Source of the DNA: an uncultured Burkholderiales bacterium | Lineage (GTDB): Bacteria > Pseudomonadota > Gammaproteobacteria > Burkholderiales > Burkholderiaceae | Reading direction: 5' to 3' | Assembly (NCBI GenBank): GCA_946480465.1 | Contig: CAMLJY010000074.1 | Coordinates: 1 to 25,948, forward strand | DNA: 25,948 nt | Shown: positions 1-6,778 of the stretch, in pieces | Layout: each line of letters starts with the position of its first letter | How positions within the stretch are numbered: position 1 is the stretch's first letter | Made by a program: the position numbers and the translations under genes | The notes under the pieces: model-generated | Database searches by the model: none | Seen by the model: only the letters and a program-made list of their open reading frames with translations | What the model was told of the DNA's origin: nothing

Positions 1-1
1 C

Positions 2-1540
2 TCACTCGCCATCCACCCTGAACAGGTCGACCGCCCGCGCCAGCGCGCCCGACTGCGACTTCAGCGCGCCGGCGGCGCGCGCCATGTCCTCGACCAGTGC
101 CGCGTTCTGCTGCGTGACGCGGTCCATCTCCGAGATCGCCTGGCCCACCTCCATCACGCTGGCGCTCTGCGCCGCGCTGGCCTGGCTGATCGCGCCCACG
201 ATCTCGGTGACGCGGCCGATGCCGGCCACCACGTCGGTCATCGCGGCGCCGGCCCGGCCGGCCAGCGCGCTGCCCTGCTCGGCATGCTCGACGCTGGCGC
301 CGATCAGCGCGTCGATCTCGCGCGCCGCCTGCGTCGAGCGCAGCGCCAGGCTGCGCACCTCGCCGGCCACCACCGCGAAGCCGCGGCCGGAATCGCCGGC
401 GCGCGCCGCCTCCACCGCCGCATTCAGCGCCAGGATGCTGGTCTGCGCGGCCAGCCCCTCGACGATGGTGACCACCTCGGCGATGCGGCGCGCGCCGGCA
501 TGGATGGCGGACATGCTCTCGACCACCTGCCGCACCACCTCGCCGCCCTGCCGCGCCGATTCGGAAGCGGACAGCACGAGCCGGTTGGCCTGCGTCGCGC
601 TGTCGGCATTGAGCCGCACGTTGGCGCTCACCTGTTCCATCGACGCCGCGGTCTGCTCCAGCGAGCTGGCCTGCACCTCGGTGCGGGCGGACAGGTCGAG
701 GTTGCGGTCGGCGATCTCGGCGCTGGCCTGCGCCACCTCGCCGGCATGGCCCTTCACGGTGCGCACGATGCCGTCCAGGTGGCGCTGCATCTCGCCCAGG
801 GCCTGCAGCAGCTGCACCGTCTCGTCGTTGCCCTCGGGCCGCACGGCCACCGTCAGGTCGCCCTGCGCCAGCCGGCGTGCCACCTGCACCGCCTGGCCCA
901 TCGGCCGCGCCAGCCGCCGCGCCAGGCCCAGCGCCGCCAGTGCCAGCACCACGGTGGCCAGCACCAGCGCGATGGCCACCGCGACGCGCGCCTGCGTGAC
1001 CACCGCGCGCGAGCGTTCGCCGAAGGCCTGGGCGTCGCGGCCGATGGCCTCCACCTGCGCGGCCATGCGCGCTTCCAGGTCCGCGTACAGCTTCTGGAAG
1101 CCCGCGACCGCGGTGGCGGCCGCGGCCGGCGAGTCGCCGGTGCTCAGCTTCAGCAGCTGCGCGGCGGCCTGGGTGTAGGCCCGCGCGACCGGCAGCGTGG
1201 CCGCGACGCTGGCACGCGCCTCGCCCGACAGCGGCAGGCTTTCCAGCGCCTGCAGCGCCGCATCCAGGCTGCGCGCGTGCTCGTCCAGCGCCTGCTGCGC
1301 GTCGGCGGTCTGCGCCTTGTCGCGGCCGATGGCGCCGAGCATGGCGCGCTGCACGTCGCCGCGCACGGCGCCCTGCATCATCGCGGCGCGCTGGCTGTTC
1401 TGCACCGCGAGGCCCATGCTGACGGCGCCATCGAACGCCGCGGCCAGGCGGCTGGCGCCGTAGAGGCCCACGGCCCCCACCAGCGCCGCCACGGCCGCCC
1501 CCGCGAGGCCGATGGCCAGGATCTGGTCGCGCAGCTTCAT
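2..1540 (-). CDS. Methyl-accepting chemotaxis protein (transmembrane chemoreceptor)
   Basis: This 512-residue inner-membrane chemoreceptor would signal to CheA/CheW. The sequence shows TM1 (about residues 8-30), a roughly 155-residue helical periplasmic region of four-helix-bundle size, TM2 (about 186-208), a HAMP domain (about 208-260) and a long cytoplasmic coiled coil. A methylation-helix segment EQTAASMEQ lies near 295-303. The hairpin tip near 366-396 reads ILALNAAVEAARAG then GRGFAVVAGEVR, diagnostic of MCPs; the usual IAFQTN just before it is LAAQTS here. No CheR-tethering NWETF-type pentapeptide is present at the C terminus. The ATG at 1540 has a GAGG ribosome-binding site and lies 15 bases after the porin stop, so the two are probably co-transcribed. 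It is the last complete gene of the train. Inference: it senses the operon's substrate directly or through one of the binding proteins, as Tar does with MalE. Confidence 0.96.
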   Translation of the reverse strand: MKLRDQILAIGLAGAAVAALVGAVGLYGASRLAAAFDGAVSMGLAVQNSQRAAMMQGAVRGDVQRAMLGAIGRDKAQTADAQQALDEHARSLDAALQALESLPLSGEARASVAATLPVARAYTQAAAQLLKLSTGDSPAAAATAVAGFQKLYADLEARMAAQVEAIGRDAQAFGERSRAVVTQARVAVAIALVLATVVLALAALGLARRLARPMGQAVQVARRLAQGDLTVAVRPEGNDETVQLLQALGEMQRHLDGIVRTVKGHAGEVAQASAEIADRNLDLSARTEVQASSLEQTAASMEQVSANVRLNADSATQANRLVLSASESARQGGEVVRQVVESMSAIHAGARRIAEVVTIVEGLAAQTSILALNAAVEAARAGDSGRGFAVVAGEVRSLALRSTQAAREIDALIGASVEHAEQGSALAGRAGAAMTDVVAGIGRVTEIVGAISQASAAQSASVMEVGQAISEMDRVTQQNAALVEDMARAAGALKSQSGALARAVDLFRVDGE

Positions 1541-1555
1541 GGCCGCCTCAGGGGG

Positions 1556-2752
1556 TCAGAACCACCACTCCACCTGGGCGCCGTAGCTGGTGCCGGAGGT
1601 CTTGTTGGCGAACGCCGCCTGGCCGGTGACGTTGCCGGCCGCCGAGTTCCACTTCGCGGAGGTGACGTAGAGCCGGAATTCCGGCCGGCTCCAGAAGTCC
1701 GGCCCGATCGACAGCGTGGGCGCCAGCGTCACCTTGGTCAGCTTGGCGGTGGGGCCGCCTTCGGGCTTGTACTGCGAGTAGCCCACCTCGGTGACGAACT
1801 TGAAGTTCTTCGTCAGCGCATAGGAAACGCGGCCGCCGATCGAGGCCGAGTCCACCTTCTGACCCGCGCCGTCCTTCTCGCTGGCCAGCAGGCCGATGGC
1901 CTGGCCGCCCAGCGCGCCGCTTTGCCAGTGGAAGCTTTCGACGATGCGCCAGCTCTTCGCCGCCGAGCCGGCGGTCAGGTCGCCGAAGTTGGAGTTCAGC
2001 GCCGCCGACCCCTGCGCGTACTGCACCCACAGCGTGTTGTTCAGCGGCGTGCCGAAGAGCTTGCCCTGGTCGTGGCGCAGCGTCAGGCCATGACCGCTCT
2101 TGCCGCCGGCGAAGTCGCCCTTGGTCGCGGTGACGAAGAAGTTCAACGCGCCGTCGGGACCGGTGGGCAGGCCCACGTACTCCACGTTCAGGCGGTTGCC
2201 GGGCTTGGCGGCGTCGCGGTCGGTCTTGTAGAAGGCCACGCCGAGCTTGCCCGCACCGGCCGGCTGGCCCTTGAAGCCGGCACCCACGCCGGCCATCTCC
2301 GTGAAGAAGGTGTCGACGATGTGCACGTCCGCGCGGCGGCCGCGCTCCTTGCCGATCCAGAAGGTGGCCTCGGGCGCGATGTCGAAGCCCTTCGCCTCGG
2401 CGAACATCTGCTCCACGTGCAGCTTCTGGTCGAATCCCTTGCCCGCGGCAGGCTCGGTGGCCGGCGTGTAGTGGTTCATCATCAGCGAGGCGCGGTACTC
2501 GATGCCGTCCTTCTTGAAGGGCTGGCTCAGCACGAACTCCCCGTAGAGGTCGCACTCATTGCCCAGCCGGTAGGTCATGCCGCTGCTGCCGCGACCCAGC
2601 GAATAACACGCACGCGACGCGTTCTCGCTGGTCAGGCCCGGCCCGGCGCGGAAGTAGCCGCTGTACTCGAAGGCCGCGGCCGGCTGTGCCAGCGCCATGA
2701 GCTGACATGCGAAAGCAGCGGCCGTGGCGCAGCGGGTGGTGGTGGATGTCAT
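1556..2752 (-). CDS. LamB-type maltoporin (sugar-specific outer-membrane porin)
   Basis: This 398-residue protein matches the LamB family in length and landmarks. It should form a trimeric 18-stranded beta-barrel for sugar diffusion across the outer membrane. A signal peptide ends near residue 27 (PAAA then FEYSG). The mature N terminus follows the LamB pattern: YSGYFRAG, a cysteine at 49, then YRLGNEC with a cysteine at 67, which correspond to the conserved LamB disulfide. Next comes a WIGKERGRRADVHIVDTFF stretch equivalent to the WAGKRFYQRHDVHMID region of LamB. The chain ends in Trp-Trp-Phe, the expected outer-membrane assembly signal. The ATG at 2752 has a clear AGGAG at 2759-2763. A 112-base gap upstream holds a LacI-type palindrome, so this gene and the chemoreceptor behind it may have their own regulated promoter. 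The usual extra strand loops cannot be checked by eye. The substrate is unknown, but a malto-oligosaccharide or other glucoside is plausible. Confidence 0.92.
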   Translation of the reverse strand: MTSTTTRCATAAAFACQLMALAQPAAAFEYSGYFRAGPGLTSENASRACYSLGRGSSGMTYRLGNECDLYGEFVLSQPFKKDGIEYRASLMMNHYTPATEPAAGKGFDQKLHVEQMFAEAKGFDIAPEATFWIGKERGRRADVHIVDTFFTEMAGVGAGFKGQPAGAGKLGVAFYKTDRDAAKPGNRLNVEYVGLPTGPDGALNFFVTATKGDFAGGKSGHGLTLRHDQGKLFGTPLNNTLWVQYAQGSAALNSNFGDLTAGSAAKSWRIVESFHWQSGALGGQAIGLLASEKDGAGQKVDSASIGGRVSYALTKNFKFVTEVGYSQYKPEGGPTAKLTKVTLAPTLSIGPDFWSRPEFRLYVTSAKWNSAAGNVTGQAAFANKTSGTSYGAQVEWWF

Positions 2753-2801
2753 CGAAGTCTCCTGGTGGTTGAAAAACGGGCTCCTCGCCCCTCGGGTGAG
2801 A

Positions 2802-2813
2802 TGGAACGTTCCA
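2802..2813. promoter_or_regulatory. LacI-type operator, upstream of porin
   Basis: This is a perfect 12-bp palindrome, TGGAACGTTCCA, in the 112-base gap between the third binding-protein gene and the porin, centred about 55 bases upstream of the porin ATG. Its flanks match the intragenic site at 4163-4174 over 19 bp (2800-2818). No convincing -10/-35 pair is visible beside it, so whether it controls a local promoter or acts as a roadblock is open. Confidence 0.85.
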
Positions 2814-2864
2814 ATTTCTGTGCGTGACCCGGCCCTGAACAGCCCCCTGCGGCCGGCCCCTTCC

Positions 2865-4211
2865 CTATTTCCTTTTGGTGCTGGTACCGGTGGTGCTGGT
2901 GCTGGCCGTGGCCGCAGCGGCCGCCGCCGCGAGCAGGCGATCGATCACGGCCTGCACCGGCATGGCGTCGTCTTCCCAGTAGTCGCTGACGGCCGCGCGC
3001 AGCTGTGCCTGGACCGCCGGCGGCAGCGCCATGTCGACGGCGACCGAAGGCAGCAGCCCGCCGGTGCGCGCCGTGCCATCGAAATCGCGGCGCGAGGCCT
3101 GGGCGCATTCGTCGAAGTCCTTCAGCTCGACCGTGCTGCGCACCGGGATCGAGCCCTTGCGCCGGTTGAACTGGGCCTGGAAAGCCGGTCCCAGCAGCAC
3201 GTAGGCCAGGTAGCCCTGCGCCTTCTGCGCCTCCCAGTTCTTCAGCTGGAACATCGCGAAGCTGTCGATCACGTAGCTGTACGCGGCGGCGGTGCCCGGT
3301 GCCGGCGCGCAGCCGATGTCGCGCCCCATCTGCCGGCCGGCCGCGATGAACTCGCCCTTGGCCCAGTCGCCCATGAACTGGAACGCGGCACGGCCCTGCA
3401 GCACCATGTCGGTGGCGGCGTTCCAGGCCCGGTCCCGGGCGCCCTCATCGGTGTAGGGCTTGAGGCGGCGGAAGGTCTCCAGCGCGCGGCGCACGTCGGG
3501 ACTCGACAGCGCGGCCGGATCCAGCTGGATGAACGCGCGCTGGTACATCGGCGCCCCGGCCACGCCGAGCGCGACGGACTCGAAGAGCAGGAAGGTCTGC
3601 CACGGCTGGCTGCCGTGCGCGATCGGCACGAAGCCGGCGGCGCGGATGCGGTCCAGCGCGGGGAAGAACTGGTCGAAGCTGGCCGGGACGGCCGGCACGC
3701 CGGCGCGGCGCAGCACCTCGGCATTGCTCCACAGCCAGTTCGCGCGGTGGATGTTGACCGGCACCGCCACGTAGTGGCCGCGGTGCTTGACGTGGGCCTG
3801 CACGACCGGCGGCAGCACCTGGTCCCAGTGGTCGAAGGCGGCCATCGCGTCCAGCTGGGCCAGCGCGTTCCGCGCCGCCCAGGCTTTCACCAGCGGGCCC
3901 TTCATCAGCGCCGACGCGGGCGGGTGGCCCAGGGCCACGCGCTGCTCCAGCGCGGCCCAGGCATTGCCCCCGCCACCACCGGCCACCGCGAAATCCTTCC
4001 AGGTGTGGCCGCGCACGGCGATCAGCGACTTCAGTTCGGCGATCGACTGCGCCTCGCTGGGCGAGGTCCAGAAGTGCAGCACCTCCACCTCGCCGGCGGG
4101 CGCCGCGAAGGCGGTGCACAAGCCGCCCGCCAGCAGCAGCGCTCCGCGCGCGGTGCGCTGGATGGAACGTTCCAATTTCCGGCCGAACCCGGACAGTGAC
4201 GCGTGCTTCAT
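2865..4211 (-). CDS. Sugar ABC transporter substrate-binding protein (family 1), third paralogue
   Basis: This 448-residue secreted binding protein is homologous over its full length to the two tandem binding proteins at 14811-17287. Shared landmarks are [10 protein letters not shown] at the mature start, GGGG near 80, an NW.W.N segment, HG.QPWQ, and [10 protein letters not shown]. It should bind a sugar in the periplasm. The signal peptide is unusual: a 20-plus-residue charged n-region precedes the hydrophobic stretch GALLLAGGLCTAFA, with cleavage probably at AFA or APA (36-39). The ATG at 4211 has AAGG seven bases upstream and follows the previous stop by 9 bases. A LacI-type operator covers codons 13-17, and an in-frame TTG at 4175 would give a more normal signal peptide. 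The C terminus carries an Ala-rich run and a Ser/Thr tail ending in KRK, absent from the paralogues. No permease is adjacent; it sits beside porin and chemoreceptor genes, which suggests a sensory or accessory role. Confidence 0.93.
   Translation of the reverse strand: MKHASLSGFGRKLERSIQRTARGALLLAGGLCTAFAAPAGEVEVLHFWTSPSEAQSIAELKSLIAVRGHTWKDFAVAGGGGGNAWAALEQRVALGHPPASALMKGPLVKAWAARNALAQLDAMAAFDHWDQVLPPVVQAHVKHRGHYVAVPVNIHRANWLWSNAEVLRRAGVPAVPASFDQFFPALDRIRAAGFVPIAHGSQPWQTFLLFESVALGVAGAPMYQRAFIQLDPAALSSPDVRRALETFRRLKPYTDEGARDRAWNAATDMVLQGRAAFQFMGDWAKGEFIAAGRQMGRDIGCAPAPGTAAAYSYVIDSFAMFQLKNWEAQKAQGYLAYVLLGPAFQAQFNRRKGSIPVRSTVELKDFDECAQASRRDFDGTARTGGLLPSVAVDMALPPAVQAQLRAAVSDYWEDDAMPVQAVIDRLLAAAAAAATASTSTTGTSTKRK
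4163..4174. promoter_or_regulatory. LacI-type operator inside a coding sequence
   Basis: This is a perfect 12-bp palindrome, TGGAACGTTCCA, lying wholly within the third binding-protein gene, 37-48 bases after its ATG. The encoded residues are Leu-Glu-Arg-Ser at 13-16. Nineteen bases (4161-4179) are identical to those around the intergenic site at 2800-2818, which argues that the element was copied or selected rather than arising by chance. It may block elongation or mark an alternative downstream start. Confidence 0.8.
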
Positions 4212-4220
4212 CGGTTACCT

Positions 4221-5450
4221 TCAGTCGGAGGCCCGCGCGAGCGCGCGGGCGCAATCGGCGGCTCCGCGGCGTTCGGTGAAATGCGCGCAGACGACCGCCA
4301 GCAGCGCCTGCTTGCGCGGCGGCGGGCAGCACTGGTCCAGCGTCAGCGACGGCAGCACCGCGCCATCGCCGGCCAGCAGGCGTGCGCGCGCGGGATCGAC
4401 CTCGGCCCAGGCCTCGGCCAGCGCCGGCATGCAGCCCTTGCGCTGCGCGAAGCGGCGCTGGAATCCCGCATCGGTCAGGGCCAGGGCCGCGCGTTCGGCA
4501 TGCAAGGCCAGCCCGTCTCCGCGACCTGCGCCGGGAACGCCATCCGCCGGCGCAGGCGCGGCACACGCGCCACGTACCGCCGCTGCGGCGGCACGTGAGC
4601 CGGCGGCCACTGGCGCGGCGGCACGCGAGCCACCGGCCGCCGGCGCGGCGGCCCAGGGCACGACGAAGTCGTGGATCGCGATGAAGCGGCCGGCCGTGCC
4701 CGGCGCAGCCCATTCGACCAGGCCGGACGGCGGCAGGGCGCGCACCCAATCGCCCATCACCGCCACGGCCGCCTCGCCGCGCTGCACCCGCTCGATCTGC
4801 GCGCGCCAGGGCAGCGCCAGGTGCTCGTCGTCCACGAAGGCGCGCAAGGCCATCAGCAGTTCGAGCGCCTCGGCCACGGCCGGCTCCTGCCACACGGTGC
4901 CGTCCAGCGCTTCGAAGGCGCGCCGGTAGCGCTGCGGACCGGCCAGGGCCAGCACGGCGCTTTCGAACAGCAGGCCGACCTGCAGCGCATCGCCGCCGAT
5001 GGCCAGTGGTGAACGGGTCAGCGCGCGGGCGCTGGCCAGCCAGCGCAGCCAGGCGGCGAGGTCCGCGGGTTCGGACGGGCCGATGCGCTCGCACACCCCG
5101 GCGTTGACCCAGGCCGAATTGGCACGGTGGATGCCCAGAGGAATGCCGTGCCAGCGCCCGCCATCGAGCATGTAGCGCTGCAGCATGCGCGGCAGGCGCC
5201 GCGGCCAATCCGCCGCGCGCGCCAGTGCCGACAGGTCCACGAGCGGCGGCTGCCCGGCCTGGCGGGCCGCGACCAGCTCCATGCCGTGCATCTTGGCGGC
5301 GTCGGCCGGCGCGGCGGGCGGCGCATCGGCGAGCTGCAGGCCGGCAGCCTCCAGCGCCTCGCGGCACAACGCCAGCGCCGCCGCATCCGACGGGCCGTGC
5401 CAGGCATGGCGCAGGCGCCACGCCGGAAGGGGCTCGGGCCGCATGCTCAT
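4221..5450 (-). CDS. Signal-peptide-less homologue of sugar-binding protein
   Basis: This 409-residue protein aligns along its length with the adjacent secreted binding protein. Pairs include GIPLGIHRANSAWVN with VPVNIHRANWLWSN, GLLFESAVLALAG with FLLFESVALGVAG, YRRAFEALD with YQRAFIQLD, VAVMGDWVRA with FQFMGDWAKG, and FAQRKGCMPA with FNRRKGSIPV. It begins MSMRPEPLPAWRLRHAW, with no hydrophobic signal segment; the binding-protein fold starts at about residue 11, so it is predicted to stay in the cytoplasm. The early GGGG motif is missing. A roughly 40-residue Ala/Gly/Ser/Arg-rich insertion (about 267-308) contains three 10-residue repeats encoded by 30-bp DNA repeats. It overlaps the glycerate kinase stop by 4 bases and ends 9 bases before the secreted paralogue. 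Function is unknown; an intracellular sugar sensor or a decaying duplicate are both possible. The intact frame of over 400 codons argues against a pseudogene. Confidence 0.87.
   Translation of the reverse strand: MSMRPEPLPAWRLRHAWHGPSDAAALALCREALEAAGLQLADAPPAAPADAAKMHGMELVAARQAGQPPLVDLSALARAADWPRRLPRMLQRYMLDGGRWHGIPLGIHRANSAWVNAGVCERIGPSEPADLAAWLRWLASARALTRSPLAIGGDALQVGLLFESAVLALAGPQRYRRAFEALDGTVWQEPAVAEALELLMALRAFVDDEHLALPWRAQIERVQRGEAAVAVMGDWVRALPPSGLVEWAAPGTAGRFIAIHDFVVPWAAAPAAGGSRAAAPVAAGSRAAAAAVRGACAAPAPADGVPGAGRGDGLALHAERAALALTDAGFQRRFAQRKGCMPALAEAWAEVDPARARLLAGDGAVLPSLTLDQCCPPPRKQALLAVVCAHFTERRGAADCARALARASD
4561..4650. repeat. Three 30-bp tandem repeats inside the cytoplasmic binding-protein homologue
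   Basis: There are three head-to-tail 30-bp units at 4561-4590, 4591-4620 and 4621-4650. The last two are close copies, each starting GCACG(T/C)GAGCC and ending GGCGCGGCG; the first is more diverged but starts GCAC and ends GCGGCG. Because 30 is a multiple of three, the frame is kept and the minus strand reads three 10-residue Ala-rich units (two containing GSRA). The repeats fall in a segment with no counterpart in the paralogous binding proteins, so they look like a slippage-driven insertion. Confidence 0.8.
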
Positions 5451-6778
5451 TCGGCCTCCACCAGCACCGCGCGGAAGTCGTTGATGTTGGTGAACGTGGG
5501 CCCCGTGTGGACCAGCCCATCGACCGCCGCGAAGAGGCTGGCGCTGTCGTGGGCCTCGAGCCGCGCGCGCGGGTCCAGCCCCAGCGCGCGCGCCCGCGCC
5601 AACAGATCCGGCCCCATCCAGGCGCCGGCCGCGCCGGCGCGGCCGTCGAGCCCGTCGGTGCCGGCCGACAGCGCATGGATCCGCTGCGCCCCCGCGTGGC
5701 CTTCCAGCGCCAGCGCGAAGGCCAGCGCGAACTCGGTGTTGCGCCCGCCGCGGCCGCCGTCACCGCCCGCGCCCAGCGTCACCGTGGCTTCGCCGCCGGA
5801 CAGCAGCAGGCACGGGGCATCGAAGGGCGTGGCGCGCCGCGCGACGTTCAGCGCCAGCGCCGCATGGGCCTTGGCCAGCTCGCGGGCCTCGCCTTCCATG
5901 GCATCCGACAGCACATGGCAGGCCAGGCCCCGTGCCCGCGCGCGGCGCGCCGCCGCAGCCAGGCCGTCCCAGGCGCAGGCGACGAGGCGATGGCCATGCC
6001 CCGCCAGCCGCGGGTCCCCCGGCTTCACCGATTCCCATTCGCCGCCGGACAGCGCCTGCGCCAATGCGGGCAGCTCGTCGGCCAGGCCATGGCGCTGCAG
6101 CACGCGCCAGGCGTCGGCGCAGGTGGATGCGTCCGGCAGCGTCGGGCCGGACGCCACCAGCGCGGGGTCGTCGCCCGGGATGTCGGAGATCACCAGGCTC
6201 GACACCCGCGCCGGCCAGGCCTGCGCGGCCAGCCGGCCGCCCTTGATGGCCGACAGGTGCCGGCGCACGGTGTTGATCTCGGCAATGGTCGCGCCGCGTT
6301 CCAGCAATGCCGTGGTGACGCGCTGTTTGTCCGCCAGCGACAGACCCGGCGCCGGCAGCGCGCACAGCGCCGATCCGCCGCCGGAGACCAGCGCCAGCAC
6401 CAGGTCGTCCGCCGTCAGCCCCTGCACCGCCTGCAGCAGGCGCCGGGCGCCGGCCATGCTGCGCTCGTCGGGCACCGGGTGGCTGGACTCGTGCACGGCG
6501 ACGTGGCGCGTGGGCAGGGCCGCGCCTTCGGGCACCACCACCACGCCGGACAGCGGCCCGTTCCAATGCGCCTCCACCGCGCGCGCCATGGCCGCCCCGG
6601 CCTTGCCGACACCGACGACGACCGTCCGGCCCTTCGGCGGCGGCGGCAGGTGCGCGGGCAGCACCTTCATCGGATCGGCGGCGGCCAGGGCCTCGGCGTA
6701 CAGGTCGAGCAGCAGGTCGACCTGATGCGGCCAGTCAGTGCGGCGCTGGATCACGGCCTGGTTCCCCCGCGTGCTCAA
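5447..6778 (-). CDS. Glycerate 2-kinase, GckA/TtuD (MOFRL) family
   Basis: This 443-residue cytoplasmic kinase has the usual family length. It should phosphorylate D-glycerate with ATP to 2-phosphoglycerate, feeding lower glycolysis. Visible family marks are VVGVGKAGAAMARA near 55, SSHPVPDERS near 98, the VSGGGSALC loop near 130, INTVRRHLSAIKGG near 165, and SDIPGDDPALVASGPT near 195. The C-terminal MOFRL domain shows LLSGGEATVTLG, GRGGRNTEFALA and SAGTDGLDG. It overlaps both neighbours by 4 bases (ATGA). Its presence says that a three-carbon product of this pathway is glycerate, or tartronate semialdehyde or hydroxypyruvate reduced to glycerate. It is the only carbohydrate-acid kinase in the operon. 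Confidence 0.95.
   Translation of the reverse strand: MSTRGNQAVIQRRTDWPHQVDLLLDLYAEALAAADPMKVLPAHLPPPPKGRTVVVGVGKAGAAMARAVEAHWNGPLSGVVVVPEGAALPTRHVAVHESSHPVPDERSMAGARRLLQAVQGLTADDLVLALVSGGGSALCALPAPGLSLADKQRVTTALLERGATIAEINTVRRHLSAIKGGRLAAQAWPARVSSLVISDIPGDDPALVASGPTLPDASTCADAWRVLQRHGLADELPALAQALSGGEWESVKPGDPRLAGHGHRLVACAWDGLAAAARRARARGLACHVLSDAMEGEARELAKAHAALALNVARRATPFDAPCLLLSGGEATVTLGAGGDGGRGGRNTEFALAFALALEGHAGAQRIHALSAGTDGLDGRAGAAGAWMGPDLLARARALGLDPRARLEAHDSASLFAAVDGLVHTGPTFTNINDFRAVLVEAE

Noticed and set aside
284..2827. An 847-codon plus-strand open frame
   Set aside because: It lies antisense to the chemoreceptor and porin, both of which have clear family motifs. Its protein is Arg/His/Gln/Ala-rich without domains, as expected for a mirror frame in GC-rich DNA.
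4221..5450. The cytoplasmic binding-protein homologue as a pseudogene
   Set aside because: It has an intact frame of 409 codons, overlapping start and stop junctions with its neighbours and preserved fold motifs. Decay cannot be excluded, but there is no frameshift or stop.
3445..5763. A 772-codon minus-strand frame
   Set aside because: It is the wrong frame across three recognisable genes (glycerate kinase end, cytoplasmic binding-protein homologue, secreted binding protein), and its sequence is low-complexity Arg/Gly/Ala.
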